64,000 nt of DNA, taken from NCBI GenBank assembly GCA_026874595.1, contig CM049316.1, positions 71,701,176 through 71,765,175 of the forward strand, written 5' to 3'. The position numbers were made by a program, and so were the translations under genes. Below the pieces are notes generated by a model that saw nothing but the letters and a program-made list of their open reading frames with translations, did no database searches and was not told where the DNA came from. Positions 35,797 to 47,624 of the stretch are shown in pieces. Within the stretch, counting starts at the first letter, position 1. Each line of letters opens with the position of its first letter. The DNA comes from Sipunculus nudus. Taxonomy: Eukaryota; Annelida; Sipuncula; Golfingiida; Sipunculidae.

Positions 35797-38700
35797 GTCT
35801 TTTTTCAAATATAAATTTATGAGTACAAATATATTAAACTTGTTTAGGTCATGGTCGATTTAAAATCAAGCAGTTCGCTTCAGTCACGTTTTATGAAAAT
35901 TCTTTGGTAATTTTGCGGATCTTTGGGTCTATGCATATTCTCCCAGAAAGTCCTACATAAAGTGCTACAATTAAAATTAAATAAATTTATATTTATTACT
36001 AAATGCAGGAAAAATAGCAAATGTTCTGGTAGGTCCGTCAGTCGGTGCTGGAGAATTAGCTCCCATAGATGTGTCCGGCAGTGTCAGTGCGCATGCTCAT
36101 AGGAAGTTCAGGAACTTTAGTCTGCATGATCGGTGTCCGGGTCCAGACCTGTGGCAACAGCCTGTTATATATTAAATCTTTGGTGGACACATTTATACAG
36201 TGATTAATTAATTGGTTAGACAATTTATCTGTCTCTGTATATTTAATGGGATTGACTACTAGTACTTCAAGTAGTGAAGCACTATTTGTCCTAGGCTCAT
36301 TGATAGGTATCAGGACAATCTGGTATTTTGTTGATGACCAGCATTATAACCTACACAATACTATACTATAACTTACCAGTTTATTAAAATGCAAGAAGGC
36401 CTAAAAAATTCAAATTTTCTGTAATTGTACAATAGTGATGTTCCCGTCATGTAGACCTTATTAGGGTGTACTCAACACCTGCTTTTGCACTTTTAACAGT
36501 TTTTCTAAGACTTGCCTGAAAGTAGTCTCGTTCAAGAAGTGCTTAGGCTACTGTAAAATAATTCGACGTCAGGCCCCATGAAAAATCTGAAAGCTATTTA
36601 CATTTAACTGACTCGGATAAATAGTTCACTTTAAAATCGACTGCCACATCATACTTAGATCAGAGTCCAGGGCTGTAACATAGTAACAGACATTGGGTGT
36701 ATTACAGTTGTTCTATTACTATTACTTTCAATTTCTGATATTACTATTACTATTTCTAATACCACATTTTATCTTCTATTACTATTACTATTACAATTAC
36801 TATAACTTGGGTATCTATTACTATTACTATTACTTATACTGGTGGGAGGATTCTAGACCTTGCACAGCCATGAGTGCTTGGTATAAACTGGCACTACAAT
36901 CACATGTTTAAATATTACAAGCACCTATATCATCCAGTTACGTACACAATTTTCTTATACTGTGTCTGTCATTTACAAGAAGATTAGTGTGCTTGAGATC
37001 TCAATTATTTCAGCTTCTTTATTCTGTTTTTTTTCTATTTTGAAACCTCAATGATCGTAATTGGGGCGTTTCAAATCGAACTTATAAGATAATTGTATGA
37101 ACACTTGAATACATGTAATTTAAAAGCAATCCATTATAAAGGCCCTGGCGTATGTAAAATATTGATTTTAATTATATGCATACTTTTACAATTTATATAA
37201 TTTTCATATATATTTCACATATATTTATTTTAAAGTAATTTCTTCCTTTTATATTTTATCTTCTTTCTCATAGTTAATAAATAAAGATTTTCAGTGTAAC
37301 TAAAAATTGTCTCCAAAGGAATTATTCATGATTATTGGATATTATTTAGTAACAATTCAGCCTGTATGTATCGGGAGAGGAATTAATGTATGGCTGTGTC
37401 CTGTTTCCCAATCCTTATAATTATATATCTAATAAAAATACTGTTTACGTCAAGAGTCTGTACAGAACCAAACTGGAGACAAAAGTATTCCATCTTCTCG
37501 GGTGTATATGTGCATTTGGATGTGATGCTATATTTTAATCCATCACAAAGTACATCTTGAGAGTGAACAGAGAGGTGGTAAACTTTACAATAATGGTAGC
37601 ATGCATGGCTTTTATTCTTCAGGCATGCCCTTATTCATTGCAGCAAAACCAGCATAGGATAATTAAGGAACATGGAGAGTGATTTAAACTGACATAAATT
37701 TTACAAAACAATTAAATATTATTTAAATCACGTTCACAATGAATTTGATATTTAACAATCTTGTACTTCAAATTTTGTACATGACAGGATATAATTATTT
37801 GATATCAAAATTTTAGATATTAAATAATGGAATATTATCAGTTATTTATATTCTCATATTATTTAATCAAATAAATTAATATCTTGAACAAATGGTTCAT
37901 TTTATTATCAAAATATAAATTAACATAATTTTTTATTTTTTTAACAGACAAGTATTAAAAGAATAGTTTTAAAAGAATATGTATTTAAATTAACTAGAAT
38001 AAATGTGCCTGCAGTATGACTTTATCCAAGTGATTGTAGTACTGGTATGAGTTTATAGCACTGTAGGCTTCAATACGTTAGAATAGTGAAAACAGCATAA
38101 GCTTATCATGAACATTTTGGGTCTGCACTGTATCTGGTTCCATGTTATATATTTCTTGAATGTGTGTTATTGCAATCTGTATGATTTAACTGGCTTGTGG
38201 AAACAAATCTAGATACATTAGAATATGCATTGAAGGATGTGAGATGATATTCACATATCACAATAATAATACACTATTTATCTGTCTCTTAACATCAAAC
38301 ATGCCTCTGTTTATCCATGGTTAACTAATCAAAGGTCAGATTGTGCCAGGTAACTTATTTTATTCTGACGTACTCTGTCCAGTACTCTTATGTAGTTAGC
38401 AGCACTGGTCGCCAGCAATGTGGCAGCTGGCCCATGCTTACCTCAACAATAGGCACATCCTTGGCAATTACTGGACAAGAACTTAGTCTGTTCAACATTA
38501 TTTGCTGATATGCTTCATTATCAAGGGGCTCACCGGAAGTAATTGAAAGTAATATTTATTACTCTATTACTTTGCCTTCTGTTTCTATTACAGCTCAATT
38601 TTTTTATTCTATTACTATAACTATTACATGGAAAAAACTGTAATAGTCTATTAGTATTACTATTACTTATTACTATTAGCCCATGTTTGCATTGTAACAC

Positions 38701-40798
38701 TTGATAACAAAAATACAGTTAGTCTGTGGCCTTCTTGAATTTGTGACTATGTACCCAGTGGTATAGCTATGTCACTAATTTTTCACTCAGCTGACTATAA
38801 GGCATCTGTGCTATGGTCATGGTTCTTTGTCTGTTGTCTATCCATCCGGGTGTCTGTCTGTTAACAGGGCACATTTTGAAACCATTGGACTTACAAATCC
38901 AAAATGGGGTCACTAGGACTTTGTTACTTCAAGATATTAAGGAAAAACCTCAAATTTCCATTAAAACCCATTGTTACACTTCAAAACTGCCTTATATTAA
39001 AACCACTGATCTGACTTTGATTTCCAGGAGGATTAATGACGAAACCTAATTCAAGGTAATTTCAGGAACAGGGCTTGGATGGGATGCTGGCGGGGCTTTA
39101 AGGCCTCAAAAATTTGTCTGATACGATGATAAAAAGGTTGCGGTGGTTGAAAATGGGATACGGACCCTCTGCATGGAGTCATGTTGGGTCCCCTTCTGCT
39201 ACTTACGATGAATGCATATTTCTAATTCTTTCTTCAGGAGCAGTTTCCTTGCAACGTACATTTAATTAATCTTTTATGCGTTCCTCACATCAACCTATTC
39301 ATTCTACGTCCAACGATAGAAACCAGTCATATATCAACGAAACACTGAATGCCCCCGCGTCTCATTCCGGTTCGCATTGTAAACCATCACTGACCAGGTC
39401 TTCAAGGTAAACATATAGGGGTATGCTTTTTCCACACAAGCACAGTGCCACAAAATAACTGTAAAAAATATTTGTTCATATCTCATTCAGAGAGTATCCC
39501 ACTTAAGATCTATGTTTTCTTTTAACTTTTAGAATAAAAAATGAGCTAATATTCAACATCTCAGTTAATATCCTCCAACCCCCAAAAAGCCCGGTATACC
39601 GGGTTTATCAGCTAGCAGTTATCATGCATATTCCTCTACACATTTACTAAGTACATGCCATTAATTCGGTCAATATTACTTAAAATTTTGAAAGAATCGG
39701 CCAGAACATATTGCACTTTGTTAAAAATCATGAAATATATTTACTCACTTAACATGAGAATTGCTGAAGCTAGAGAATTTAATTCAGGGATATAACCAAT
39801 TTTATACCCAAAATTAAATGTGAATTTTGCAATATTTTTTTCAGTTATCAGCATTTTATATAAGATCAGTTCCTTAAATTTTGCCTAAATTTGATCATAG
39901 CACAGTATTTCCCCTATAAAAGCTATAGATTAAATTTTCACAGCATGTTTACATGAGCATTTCATCTTATGAAATCTAAAATTGGAAAATGATTGATCAA
40001 AAACTGTAGATTTCATTCAACTTTTCAAGCACCATGTCAAGTATAGTTTACATCAAGCCAGTGGTTTGCAGTATACTTCAGCTAGCTCTCAGATCCCCCG
40101 GCTGTTATGTAATCACTTCACTCCTAGCCAGCTGAATCTGTCTAGGTAAGGTGGGACAGGCTGTCTGCAGTAACTGCCACAGAGAGCCTCTGTCTCTGTC
40201 TGTCTGTCTCTCTCTCTCTCACAAAAAAAATCAGGATTTGAATCCTAATATTCAAATGTGAAAAAATATTAGGATCTCATCGAAGTATTAATTGAAATGT
40301 TGAGAATAAATAAGATATAAATACTTTGTAGTATTTATTTCATATCTCCTAAAGTTGGTCGGGCCTTGATATGAATTATTGAATAACACTGTTAAACTTA
40401 GTTAATCAGGAATATTGTTCAAATTTTCGTGGTATTAAACTTTAGCTCACATGGCCATATATTTAGCTAGTGAAAACGGAATTAAATTGAATTCACACAT
40501 TTTTTTGTTTTTGAAATGTATCCTTTCTGAAAACACCTAAGCCCATTTTTTCCTTATTGCATCATTTATTGTTATAGGCTACAAGTTTTGTTTATTACAC
40601 AGTGCAAAAGCAATTTATAACTAGTTGGCCTGATATAAAATGTTTATAAAATTTTATTTAAGCTCATTTGAACTTTTTACAGCATTTAATTTCTGCTGAT
40701 AAATTGATATTTATTGTTATACTTTGGTTCATGTCCATTATTCTATAATTTACAGGGTTACATTTTAGCAGGGGCATTTCTTCCTAGCTTATCAAATG

Positions 40799-40849
<51 letters not shown>

Positions 40850-43800
40850 AAAACAAAAGAAATAAGTATATTTTGCATTTGCTTAAATTTTCTGAAATTC
40901 AACTGAGCAATGTGACCCATGTGTCCCTTGTTTTATGCAGCGAAAAAATGTTTTGTTTTGCCAACTGATTATCCAGACCTGAACAAGTCAAAAGTCACTT
41001 GTCATATTTTTAAATGTTGTCTCACAAAAGCTAAGCATAACTGTGTTACTGATTTTCTCACAGAACATTGGACTGGTAGATGAGCAATTTTGAATTCAGA
41101 GGTCAAGAAAATGGAAAAAAATACTCATTCATCACATTTTAAAGAGTGGTACATTTGACTGAAATTTGAAATGAAAACTATCATACATGGTATAGCTAGT
41201 AAATGTATTTATTTTTGCTCCTATGTGAAAAAATATGTAAAGATCTACTATGTAAAACATGTCCACAGGCACAGAAGGTACTGATTCTTTAAATATATGG
41301 TTAATTATTATTTTTTTCCAATCTTTTAGGATCTTCAAGCGTTGGCTTCCTCAAACAGTAACCTTCACATTTTGCAACAAGGTCAGTAACTTTTGTTGTT
41401 ATTAAAACAAAGCAAGAACAAGTACATGTACTGTTGTTAAAAGGTACTTATTGTAAACAGTTCAACTAAATATCAGAAAAGGTTCCAGCGATATCCTATT
41501 AAAAAAAAAAAAAAAAAATAGGCCATGGTGACCTCCATATTGCAAGTTTGCGCTCAGAGTATGATCAAATATGTCACTTTTAAGCTGTGCATAATGTCAA
41601 ACATTTAAGAAGCCATATTGGACCAGTTCTTCAGAAATTTTATTCATGAAGATTCTTTAATTTCACTACAGTTGGTCCATTTTTACTAAGTTAACTGTTA
41701 TAGGTAAGTTTCATTAGATCTTTTTCCCCACAACTCAAAGGTGAATCCTTGATCATGACTCAATAGCCTTTTATCATGACACATTAAATAATTGAGGGTT
41801 GTTTTGCAATGCAAAAGCAGATATATGTATCCCCTCCCTATGGGCCTCCCATCCCCAGATGTGAGGAAAAAAGTATGGATTACGGTACTACAATAGTCAT
41901 AGCATTCACAAATTGCCCTTGAAGATGAAGGTCAAGGTCACTGGTTTCAAAACACCATGAATGCAGAGATTTTATTTGAAACATCTCACGAGTCAAATTT
42001 AATGAAAATATAATGAGTGGTTCAAAAGTTACAGCATTCACAAATTATTTCAATTCTGGCCGTTTTGACCTTGAGATCCAGGTTAGTGTCACCAGTTTTT
42101 GAACTCGTCAAAGAACTTAGTTGAAACAAATAATGTACTTAATTGAGGAAAAATATTAGATACTTTATGGGGTTATGGGGTTCACAAAAATGTTTTGGCT
42201 TATTTGACCTTGGCGATGAATGTCAGGGTCACTGGTTATTGAAATTATCCGAGTTATTGGTTAAAAACAATTTGAACCTCAAATTTCATTAAAAAAATTG
42301 AGTTGTTCGTAAGATATCTCGTTCTCAAGAAACGGCACAGACAACGACTACAGACGATGACGACATATCAAATACTAAAGCCCCCCTCCCCATAGGAAGG
42401 AAGACAAAATATCTATGAATACTTAGCCAGTTACCTGGTCAGTTGAGTGTCAGGGCCCTTTTGGTCTCTGTGTTTTTTTCTATGAAATAAGGAAGAAGAT
42501 TATATGATTGCCCCTGTTTGTATTTCCATTTGTTAAGATGAATCTCAGTGATAAAATATCTTGAAAGCTTATGAATGGATTTTAAATTTCCAGTTTCACT
42601 GAGGGATGTATCTTTAGGAAAGATCATGTATATTCAGATTTCTAGTTGAGCTGTTGATGAACCCACAAATTTGATTTCAATATTGTGTTATTTTTTAATC
42701 CATTTCAGATAAGTTTAAGTCCATAGCTTGTAGGTAGCACTGTCCATGATTCAGGTTTCTTGATATCTTTACACTCTGGGAATAATCCAGACATGTCATT
42801 TAGACATTACAAAAACTCTCTGAGATTCTGATGAGTTTTCATTTTTTTTATTTTGAGGCACTTGCTGGTCACATCGAACACTTTAGTCACAAGGCTTTAC
42901 ATGTTCTTCACCCTCTCTATGATACTCTGTCACGTGACATAGTCTGGTTAGTTTAAACCAAATCGCACAGGGACGCAAGAGAACATGGACTGAGTAGAAA
43001 CTATTTTTCACTAGTGGCAGGTAATTTGAAAGGTCTGATATCATTTATATTATAATATAAAAGAAATATCTGAACATGCAAATTCTATTATATCAATCTT
43101 TTTATTTTCAGCTTGTCTTTAACAATGGGCTTCTTATAAATGGTTTTATTTTCACAAAAATGACCCTTTTCACGAACATTGCGAATTTGTCACTCTCTGC
43201 TAAAATAAAAGGCAACCACAGTATTTTGTCAGATGTATTTTGTCAGATGTCTAGTTCTTTGGTTTGCCTACAGATGTCACTGAATACAGCAGACTCCCTG
43301 AGCTGGTTGAGCAGGTGAAGAGCACTGTAGGAGAGAACGGACTCAACCTGCTCATCAACAATGCCGGGGTACTCATTAAACAGGTCATTGGAGAGGTGGA
43401 CCCACAAGCCATGAGAAATTCTTACGAGATCAACACCATCGCTCCCATCTTGATCACACAGGTATCGTTCTTTCATTCCCAAAGCAGTTAAGGCCAAGCA
43501 AGATGTGCGCATGCATACTGAGAGGTTCTAAAACTCACACACAAGTATCGCAGCTGTGTCCACAACATTTTGACAGAATTTTTTCTTAGTATACCGAAAT
43601 CCGATTTACTTGAAAAAAAAAAGATTTTCCAGGACAAGAATGGCTTGATTGTGATATTGTTGTTACTTTTTTGTTAAGTCTCTCTCAATAATATTAAAGT
43701 ACATTTGTAATTCAGTCTAGAAATGTTTTATTGATATTTTTTTTAGTTTGAAGTACAACTTTTTGAAAGAATAAATGAATGTGTCGATAATGTTTTAAAA

Positions 43801-45195
43801 TGTAAGATAAAATGTTGCATTTATTCATTATAAAATGTTCGGAAAATAAATATTAGAGAACAAATGATGTAACGATATTAAATTATATTTCTGGTTTCAG
43901 GCTTTTCTACCTCTGTTGAAACAAGCAAGTTCACGTGGCAGCGGGGACGAAATGAATTGGAGCAGGGCTGCTATAATCAACATGTCCACTAAAGTCGCTT
44001 CTTGTGGAGACAACAGGTCAGGAAGAATGTTTCCATACAGAACCAGCAAGGTAGGGGCTGCCACCTATATTGTTATTTGCCCAGATGATATACAAATCAT
44101 GTATAAAACTTTTAATTCTGATACATGAACTTCGGATATCATACACGTATTTGTGCTTATGTACAATTAAAGTGGATACGTAAAATTATTGTGTCCTGTA
44201 TTTAAATGCAGGTAATTTAGGTATTTGTATTGGTGTTTGTATTCACAGAAAACATACACATTGAGAAAATCCTGTTTGTGGCACTCTGATTTTGCTATGC
44301 AAAAAGTTCATGAACCTGGTTAATCTAGGTGGAATTTGTTGAAGTTGTACATTTTTTTCTTATTTGTAAGAATGGCAACAAATTCACAGAATCAGCCCTT
44401 TTTGTTATGTTAAGGTAAATTTCTTTTCCATCTTACAAAACCAGGAAACAACCCAAAAGTCTTGAAACATCATGAAAGCATTGGTTTTGCAATGATTTTC
44501 CCTGCCAGTTCAGATGTCAACCTTAAATGCTTTTTGACAACCAGGTAATTCAGGTGGATAGATAGCTTAGGGTCGTATGTAAAGCAATGAAATATAGAGG
44601 CAAAACATAGAAAAAGGCATTCTAACTTAGCATGAGGACATATGTGCTGTTTCATAATATTTGTGCATAATATATGTGCGACAAGTCTTTAAAGGTGCCC
44701 ATTCCTTTTTTAGGCATATTAAGTATACATGAAATACCGTATTTTCTTCTGGAAGTATAATGCTTTCTGCTAAGATATACCCTTCCTTATGCCTACACAC
44801 AGAAATAAACTTGCACCGGGTATAATTAGTGAAGCAAATCAAGATGGTGACATGCGGAGATACGGTTATAAAGCGTGGCCTGGACTTGCAGTGCGGTTCT
44901 TAATTTGGCTTGTGTCACGACTCAGTAGGAGGGCCCTAGCTGAGTCGTGTTTGTCATGTTATACTTGCAGGCTGCATTGAATATTGCCACGCTATCACTG
45001 TCGGTGAACCTGAAGGAGTTTGGCATCATGGCGGTGGTCCTTCATCCAGGATGGGTAAAGACGGACATGAGCGGCCCAGGAGCTCTCACATCCACAGAGG
45101 ACAGCGTGGCTGGGTTAATGAGCGTCATGGAGGGTCTGGATGCATCCAAGAATGGACTCTTCATTGATTTCAAAAACCAAATAATACCTTGGTGA
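34798..45195 (+). CDS. Short-chain dehydrogenase/reductase, C-factor/sniffer-like, copy A (complete)
   Basis: Five exons (34798-34932, 41330-41381, 43274-43461, 43901-44050, 44971-45195) join in frame into 249 residues, the usual length for this subgroup. Classical SDR motifs are all present: cofactor loop T10-G-C-S-R-G-L-G17, N91-N-A-G94, N116, Y171-R-T-S-K175 followed by AALN, and PGWVKTDM after the active site. The catalytic Ser is probably S159 or S154. There is no signal peptide or membrane helix, so it is likely a cytosolic NAD(P)-dependent carbonyl reductase; the substrate cannot be told. The ATG is the first in this frame to precede the Rossmann fold. A nearly identical first exon occurs in copy B. 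The gene is regular and unbroken. Confidence 0.93.
35258..35301 (+). repeat. (TA)n microsatellite in SDR A intron 1
   Basis: About 44 bases. The same site in copy B (59,450) has about 78 bases, with the same left flank gcaggatcctgga. Confidence 0.95.
35427..36180 (+). repeat. Intron segment with an inverted copy at 46,840-47,236
   Basis: Motifs in order (gaagagctataagtac, ttataggcctacatgc, ataaagccca, cagtgtcag.gcgcatgctc, ggcaacagcct) recur in reverse complement downstream of the SDR gene. It also carries an internal partial duplication of the ggcctacatgcaaa stretch at about 35,605. Confidence 0.75.
35750..35793 (+). repeat. (TA)n microsatellite in SDR A intron 1
   Basis: A pure TA run of about 44 bases. 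Confidence 0.95.
36689..38693. mobile_element. 2.0-kb insertion flanked by GTAACA, absent from copy B
   Basis: GTAACA at 36,683-36,688 and again at 38,694-38,699 flank the block. Copy B has one GTAACA at 59,966 joining the same flanks. (TTACTA)-type repeats lie near both ends (36,710-36,840 and 38,555-38,690). The interior is AT-rich and non-coding. The element class is unknown. Confidence 0.65.
36704..36840 (+). repeat. Degenerate (ATTACT)n tract
   Basis: Clusters of attactattact separated by short unique bases. A similar tract is at 38,555-38,690. Confidence 0.85.
39020..39615 (+). mobile_element. Helitron-like element, copy 2
   Basis: Similar to 16,330-17,056 (ggattaatgacgaaaccta through to the end). 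The 3' end is CCCGGTATACCGGG, eight bases, CTAG (39,612-39,615). Copy B at 60,284-60,300 has the uninterrupted target gactttg...catagta. Confidence 0.7.
40800..40846 (+). repeat. (TA)n microsatellite
   Basis: A TA run of about 47 bases. Confidence 0.95.
41330..41381 (+). CDS. SDR copy A exon 2 (52 bp)
   Basis: Acceptor cttttag, donor gtcagt. It encodes DLQALASSNSNLHILQQ and the first base of Asp63. It is identical base for base to 62,294-62,345. Confidence 0.92.
41800..42400. repeat. Diverged repeat with gaaggtcaaggtca motifs in SDR A intron 2
   Basis: The motifs gaaggtcaaggtcactggtt and accttg.gat recur three times over about 300 bases, and similar cccctccc.at blocks lie near both ends. 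It looks like a dispersed non-coding element. Copy B differs here because a HINE-like element begins at 62,787. Confidence 0.45.
43274..43461 (+). CDS. SDR copy A exon 3
   Basis: Acceptor cctacag, donor gtatcg, phase 1 to phase 0. It completes Asp63 of the DVT motif and encodes NLLINNAGVL (91-94 NNAG) and YEINTIAPILITQ with catalytic Asn116. Confidence 0.93.
43901..44050 (+). CDS. SDR copy A exon 4
   Basis: Acceptor gtttcag, donor gtaggg, exactly 50 codons. It encodes AFLPLLKQAS, the strand AAIINMSTKVAS and the active-site YRTSK at its end. Confidence 0.93.
44916..44949. other. Hairpin just upstream of the SDR exon 5 acceptor
   Basis: CACGACTCAG (44,916-44,925) pairs perfectly with CTGAGTCGTG (44,940-44,949). 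Within the loop TAGG and CCTA can extend the stem. It lies between any likely branch point and the splice acceptor at 44,970. Confidence 0.7.
44971..45195 (+). CDS. SDR copy A exon 5 and stop
   Basis: Acceptor cttgcag. It encodes AALNIATLSLSVNLKEFGI, VVLHPGWVKTDM, a C-terminal region with DSVAGLMSVMEGL and the end FIDFKNQIIPW, then TGA at 45,193. The acceptor lies 21 bases after a strong hairpin. Confidence 0.93.
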   Translation, partial: AALNIATLSLSVNLKEFGIMAVVLHPGWVKTDMSGPGALTSTEDSVAGLMSVMEGLDASKNGLFIDFKNQIIPW

Positions 45196-45397
45196 AGAGT
45201 AAGGGAGGGATTAGTGAACCGGGCAATGTAGAGGTTTTACATCATTTTCTCAGCTTGGTAAATATTGCACATGAGATATCAGACTAGATGATACTTCATG
45301 ACATGATATTACTATGGTGCAGGTGATTTAATGGAATGGGGATACCCTTTATTCCATATACAAACTTAAGATGGCATGATGTTCAGCTGTGGTCATA

Positions 45398-45403
45398 AAT
45401 AAA
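45398..45403 (+). promoter_or_regulatory. Candidate polyadenylation signal of SDR copy A
   Basis: AATAAA lies 203 bases after the SDR stop codon in non-repetitive 3' sequence. Confidence 0.5.
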
Positions 45404-45803
45404 CATTTCCACGACAGACAATGCTGACTGCCAATCATATCGTATCAGGACAGATATAATGAGGAAAACTTGTATAGGGTTAAATATTTTCAAAAATATT
45501 CAGGTATAGACAGATTTAGCTTCCCCCCTCCCCCCAAAAAAATGTACAAAAAAGATGCTTATTTTTCCTACCAACTGTTATTTTTCAACCAACTGGAACT
45601 ACATATTATGTTAATTATCGTGCAGATTGCTTTCTCCAGTTGATACTTAAAAAAATGTTCACTATCAGTCAACTTGTCAATCCTGTATTGTGAAGGGTTG
45701 GCTGATGATGATACAGAATATAAATTACACAGGAAAAAAACTTGTTCATCCCGCTGAATTTATGTCTAAGAGTCAATTTATGTCAATTTGTTGATGAATT
45801 AGC

Positions 45804-45804
<1 letters not shown>

Positions 45805-45859
<55 letters not shown>
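45805..45859 (+). repeat. (TA)n microsatellite
   Basis: A pure TA array downstream of SDR copy A. Confidence 0.95.
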
Positions 45860-45862
<3 letters not shown>

Positions 45863-46839
45863 TGACACATGCATAAAAATGCAAATTTATTATGTTTTTT
45901 TTATAACAGGGTAATGTCAAAGCAGGCTAGCTAGATGATTTGAGAGGAATGCAAAACACTGTAATGTGTGAGTTGCTTTTAATGTTTGTAAACTTAAAAT
46001 TGAAGTAACATGCTGATACTATGTTACACATTTAATATGCCACTTCATTATAATAAGGGATCAATTCGATTAAAAATTTATTTACTTTTCCTGACTATTG
46101 GGAAAAAGAATATATCTGTAATGATGATGCTTACACCAGTTAATTCAGCAGATGATTGTCTGTCAGTGATGGTGACAATCATATCATTATATACAATAAA
46201 TCTGTTGATTTATTTGATGATGTGTGTATCTTTAAGGAGAGAATATTTTGTTTTAAAAGGTAAGGTTAATTATTCTTCATATTTACTAGCTAATCCGAAT
46301 CCCCATTCCGTTATTTTTTGCACTTGAAAGATGGTTTAATGTAATCCTCAATCTGACAGATGGCAGTTGAATATTTTGTTGGACAGGAACAAAAATGTCT
46401 AAAGATAATTTGTCATTTAATACACTATAGACAAATGTTTTATTATTTTTTTGTTTTTAATAAAATCAAATTATATTTGTTGATGCGAAGGGAGTAACTG
46501 ATTATATTGTAATGTCTGACTCTGAGTCTCAGATGTTGCTAACAAACAAACACAAACCAACACCGGTAAAAACATTTTACACAATATTTATATTTATATT
46601 TTTATACGGCCTTATTTAGATGTTGTCACCGAGAAGTTCTGAGAAAAAACTCCACTATGACTTCTGTAAGTTATAATATAGTCAGATAACATACACGATA
46701 TAATAATCCTTCAACTGCTGAAGCACTGTTTCTGATGGAATTGACATACAGAATTTATATAACAAACGTTATATAATTATCTGAGGTATGCACGGTTAAG
46801 AAAGAACCTCACACGTGTAAGATGTGTTTAGTCAAGAAA

Positions 46840-47236
46840 GATATCATTTAGGCTGTTGCTACAGGTCGGGACCCAGACATCTGTCATACAGGCATAAGTT
46901 CCAGCAGTTCCTATGAGCATGCGCCCTGACACTGCTGGAGACATTTATGTTAAAATGTTTAAAATGTTTATTAAAAGTTTAAACAATAGACCTGTAAAAA
47001 TACATGTTCTTTGTTTATCTGTTTGAGATTAAGTCCATATATGATTTTTAACGAAAACATAATTAGGCCTACTCCAATTTTAACATTTCAAGAAACTAAT
47101 GAAAATTGATAAATATATAATGGGCTTTATTTATAAATCCTATTTGCATGTAAGTCTATAACTTTAAATTTTATCCATAATTTGAGTATTACAGAGTATT
47201 ACCAATATGCTGATGCATGTATGTATTTACAGCTCT
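46840..47236 (-). repeat. Inverted copy of the 35.4-36.2 kb intron segment
   Basis: The reverse complement reads gcaacagcct, then cagtgtcagggcgcatgctc, ataaagccca, ttatagacttacatgc and aagagctgtaaatac. It is diverged and has lost the (TA)n array. Confidence 0.75.
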
Positions 47237-47410
47237 TCACTTGATGGCGAAAGTGGAAACCGGAAATAGTCCGGACCTTTTGCCCTTGGGCAAAGTGTCC
47301 GATTTCGAAGCTTTAGACAAGTACATATCATTATGTCCCCTCCCTCCCCCGGCCGAGGGAGACGTGTTGTTTTCAGTGCCATATCGTCTACCTTCGTCAG
47401 CGTCGTCTTT

Positions 47411-47607
47411 AGGATATCTTGTGAATGCGATAAGTAGGATATCCTGTGAATGCGATAAGTAGGATATCTTGTGAATGCGATAAGTAGGATATCTTGTGAA
47501 TGCGATAAGTAGGATATCCTGTGAATGCGATAAGTAGGATATCCTGTGAATGCGATAAGTAGGATATCTTGTGAATGCGACAAGTAGGATATCTTGTGAA
47601 TGCGATA
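47411..47607 (+). repeat. 25-bp minisatellite, eight units
   Basis: The unit is aggatatcttgtgaatgcga plus taagt. Units start every 25 bases from 47,411 to 47,586 with only c/t and t/c changes. Because 25 is not a multiple of 3, both strands stay open for long stretches; the resulting ORFs are not genes. Confidence 0.97.
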
Positions 47608-47624
47608 TTTTTTGAAGGGCTGCA

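Larger units (their letters stand above)
38784..40932 (+). mobile_element. HINE-like repeat element in SDR A intron 1
   Basis: The head CACTCAGCTGACTATAAGG is at 38,784; the tail gagcaatgtgacccatgtg then TCCCTTGTT ends at 40,932. It is interrupted by the Helitron-like element 39,020-39,615. Its first part is shared with copy B 60,054-60,990, so this insertion predates the duplication. A (TA)n array (40,800-40,846) lies inside it. Confidence 0.7.

Noticed and set aside
36693-36911. Tyr-rich ORF over the (ATTACT)n tract
   Set aside because: A direct translation of a simple-sequence repeat.
46010-46327. 105-codon hydrophobic ORF downstream of SDR copy A
   Set aside because: AT-rich composition, no recognisable domain, and no splice or start context; typical of random AT-rich open frames.
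47411-47607. CRISPR-like regular array
   Set aside because: Units are contiguous 25-bp repeats with no unique spacers, in a spliced-gene eukaryotic context.
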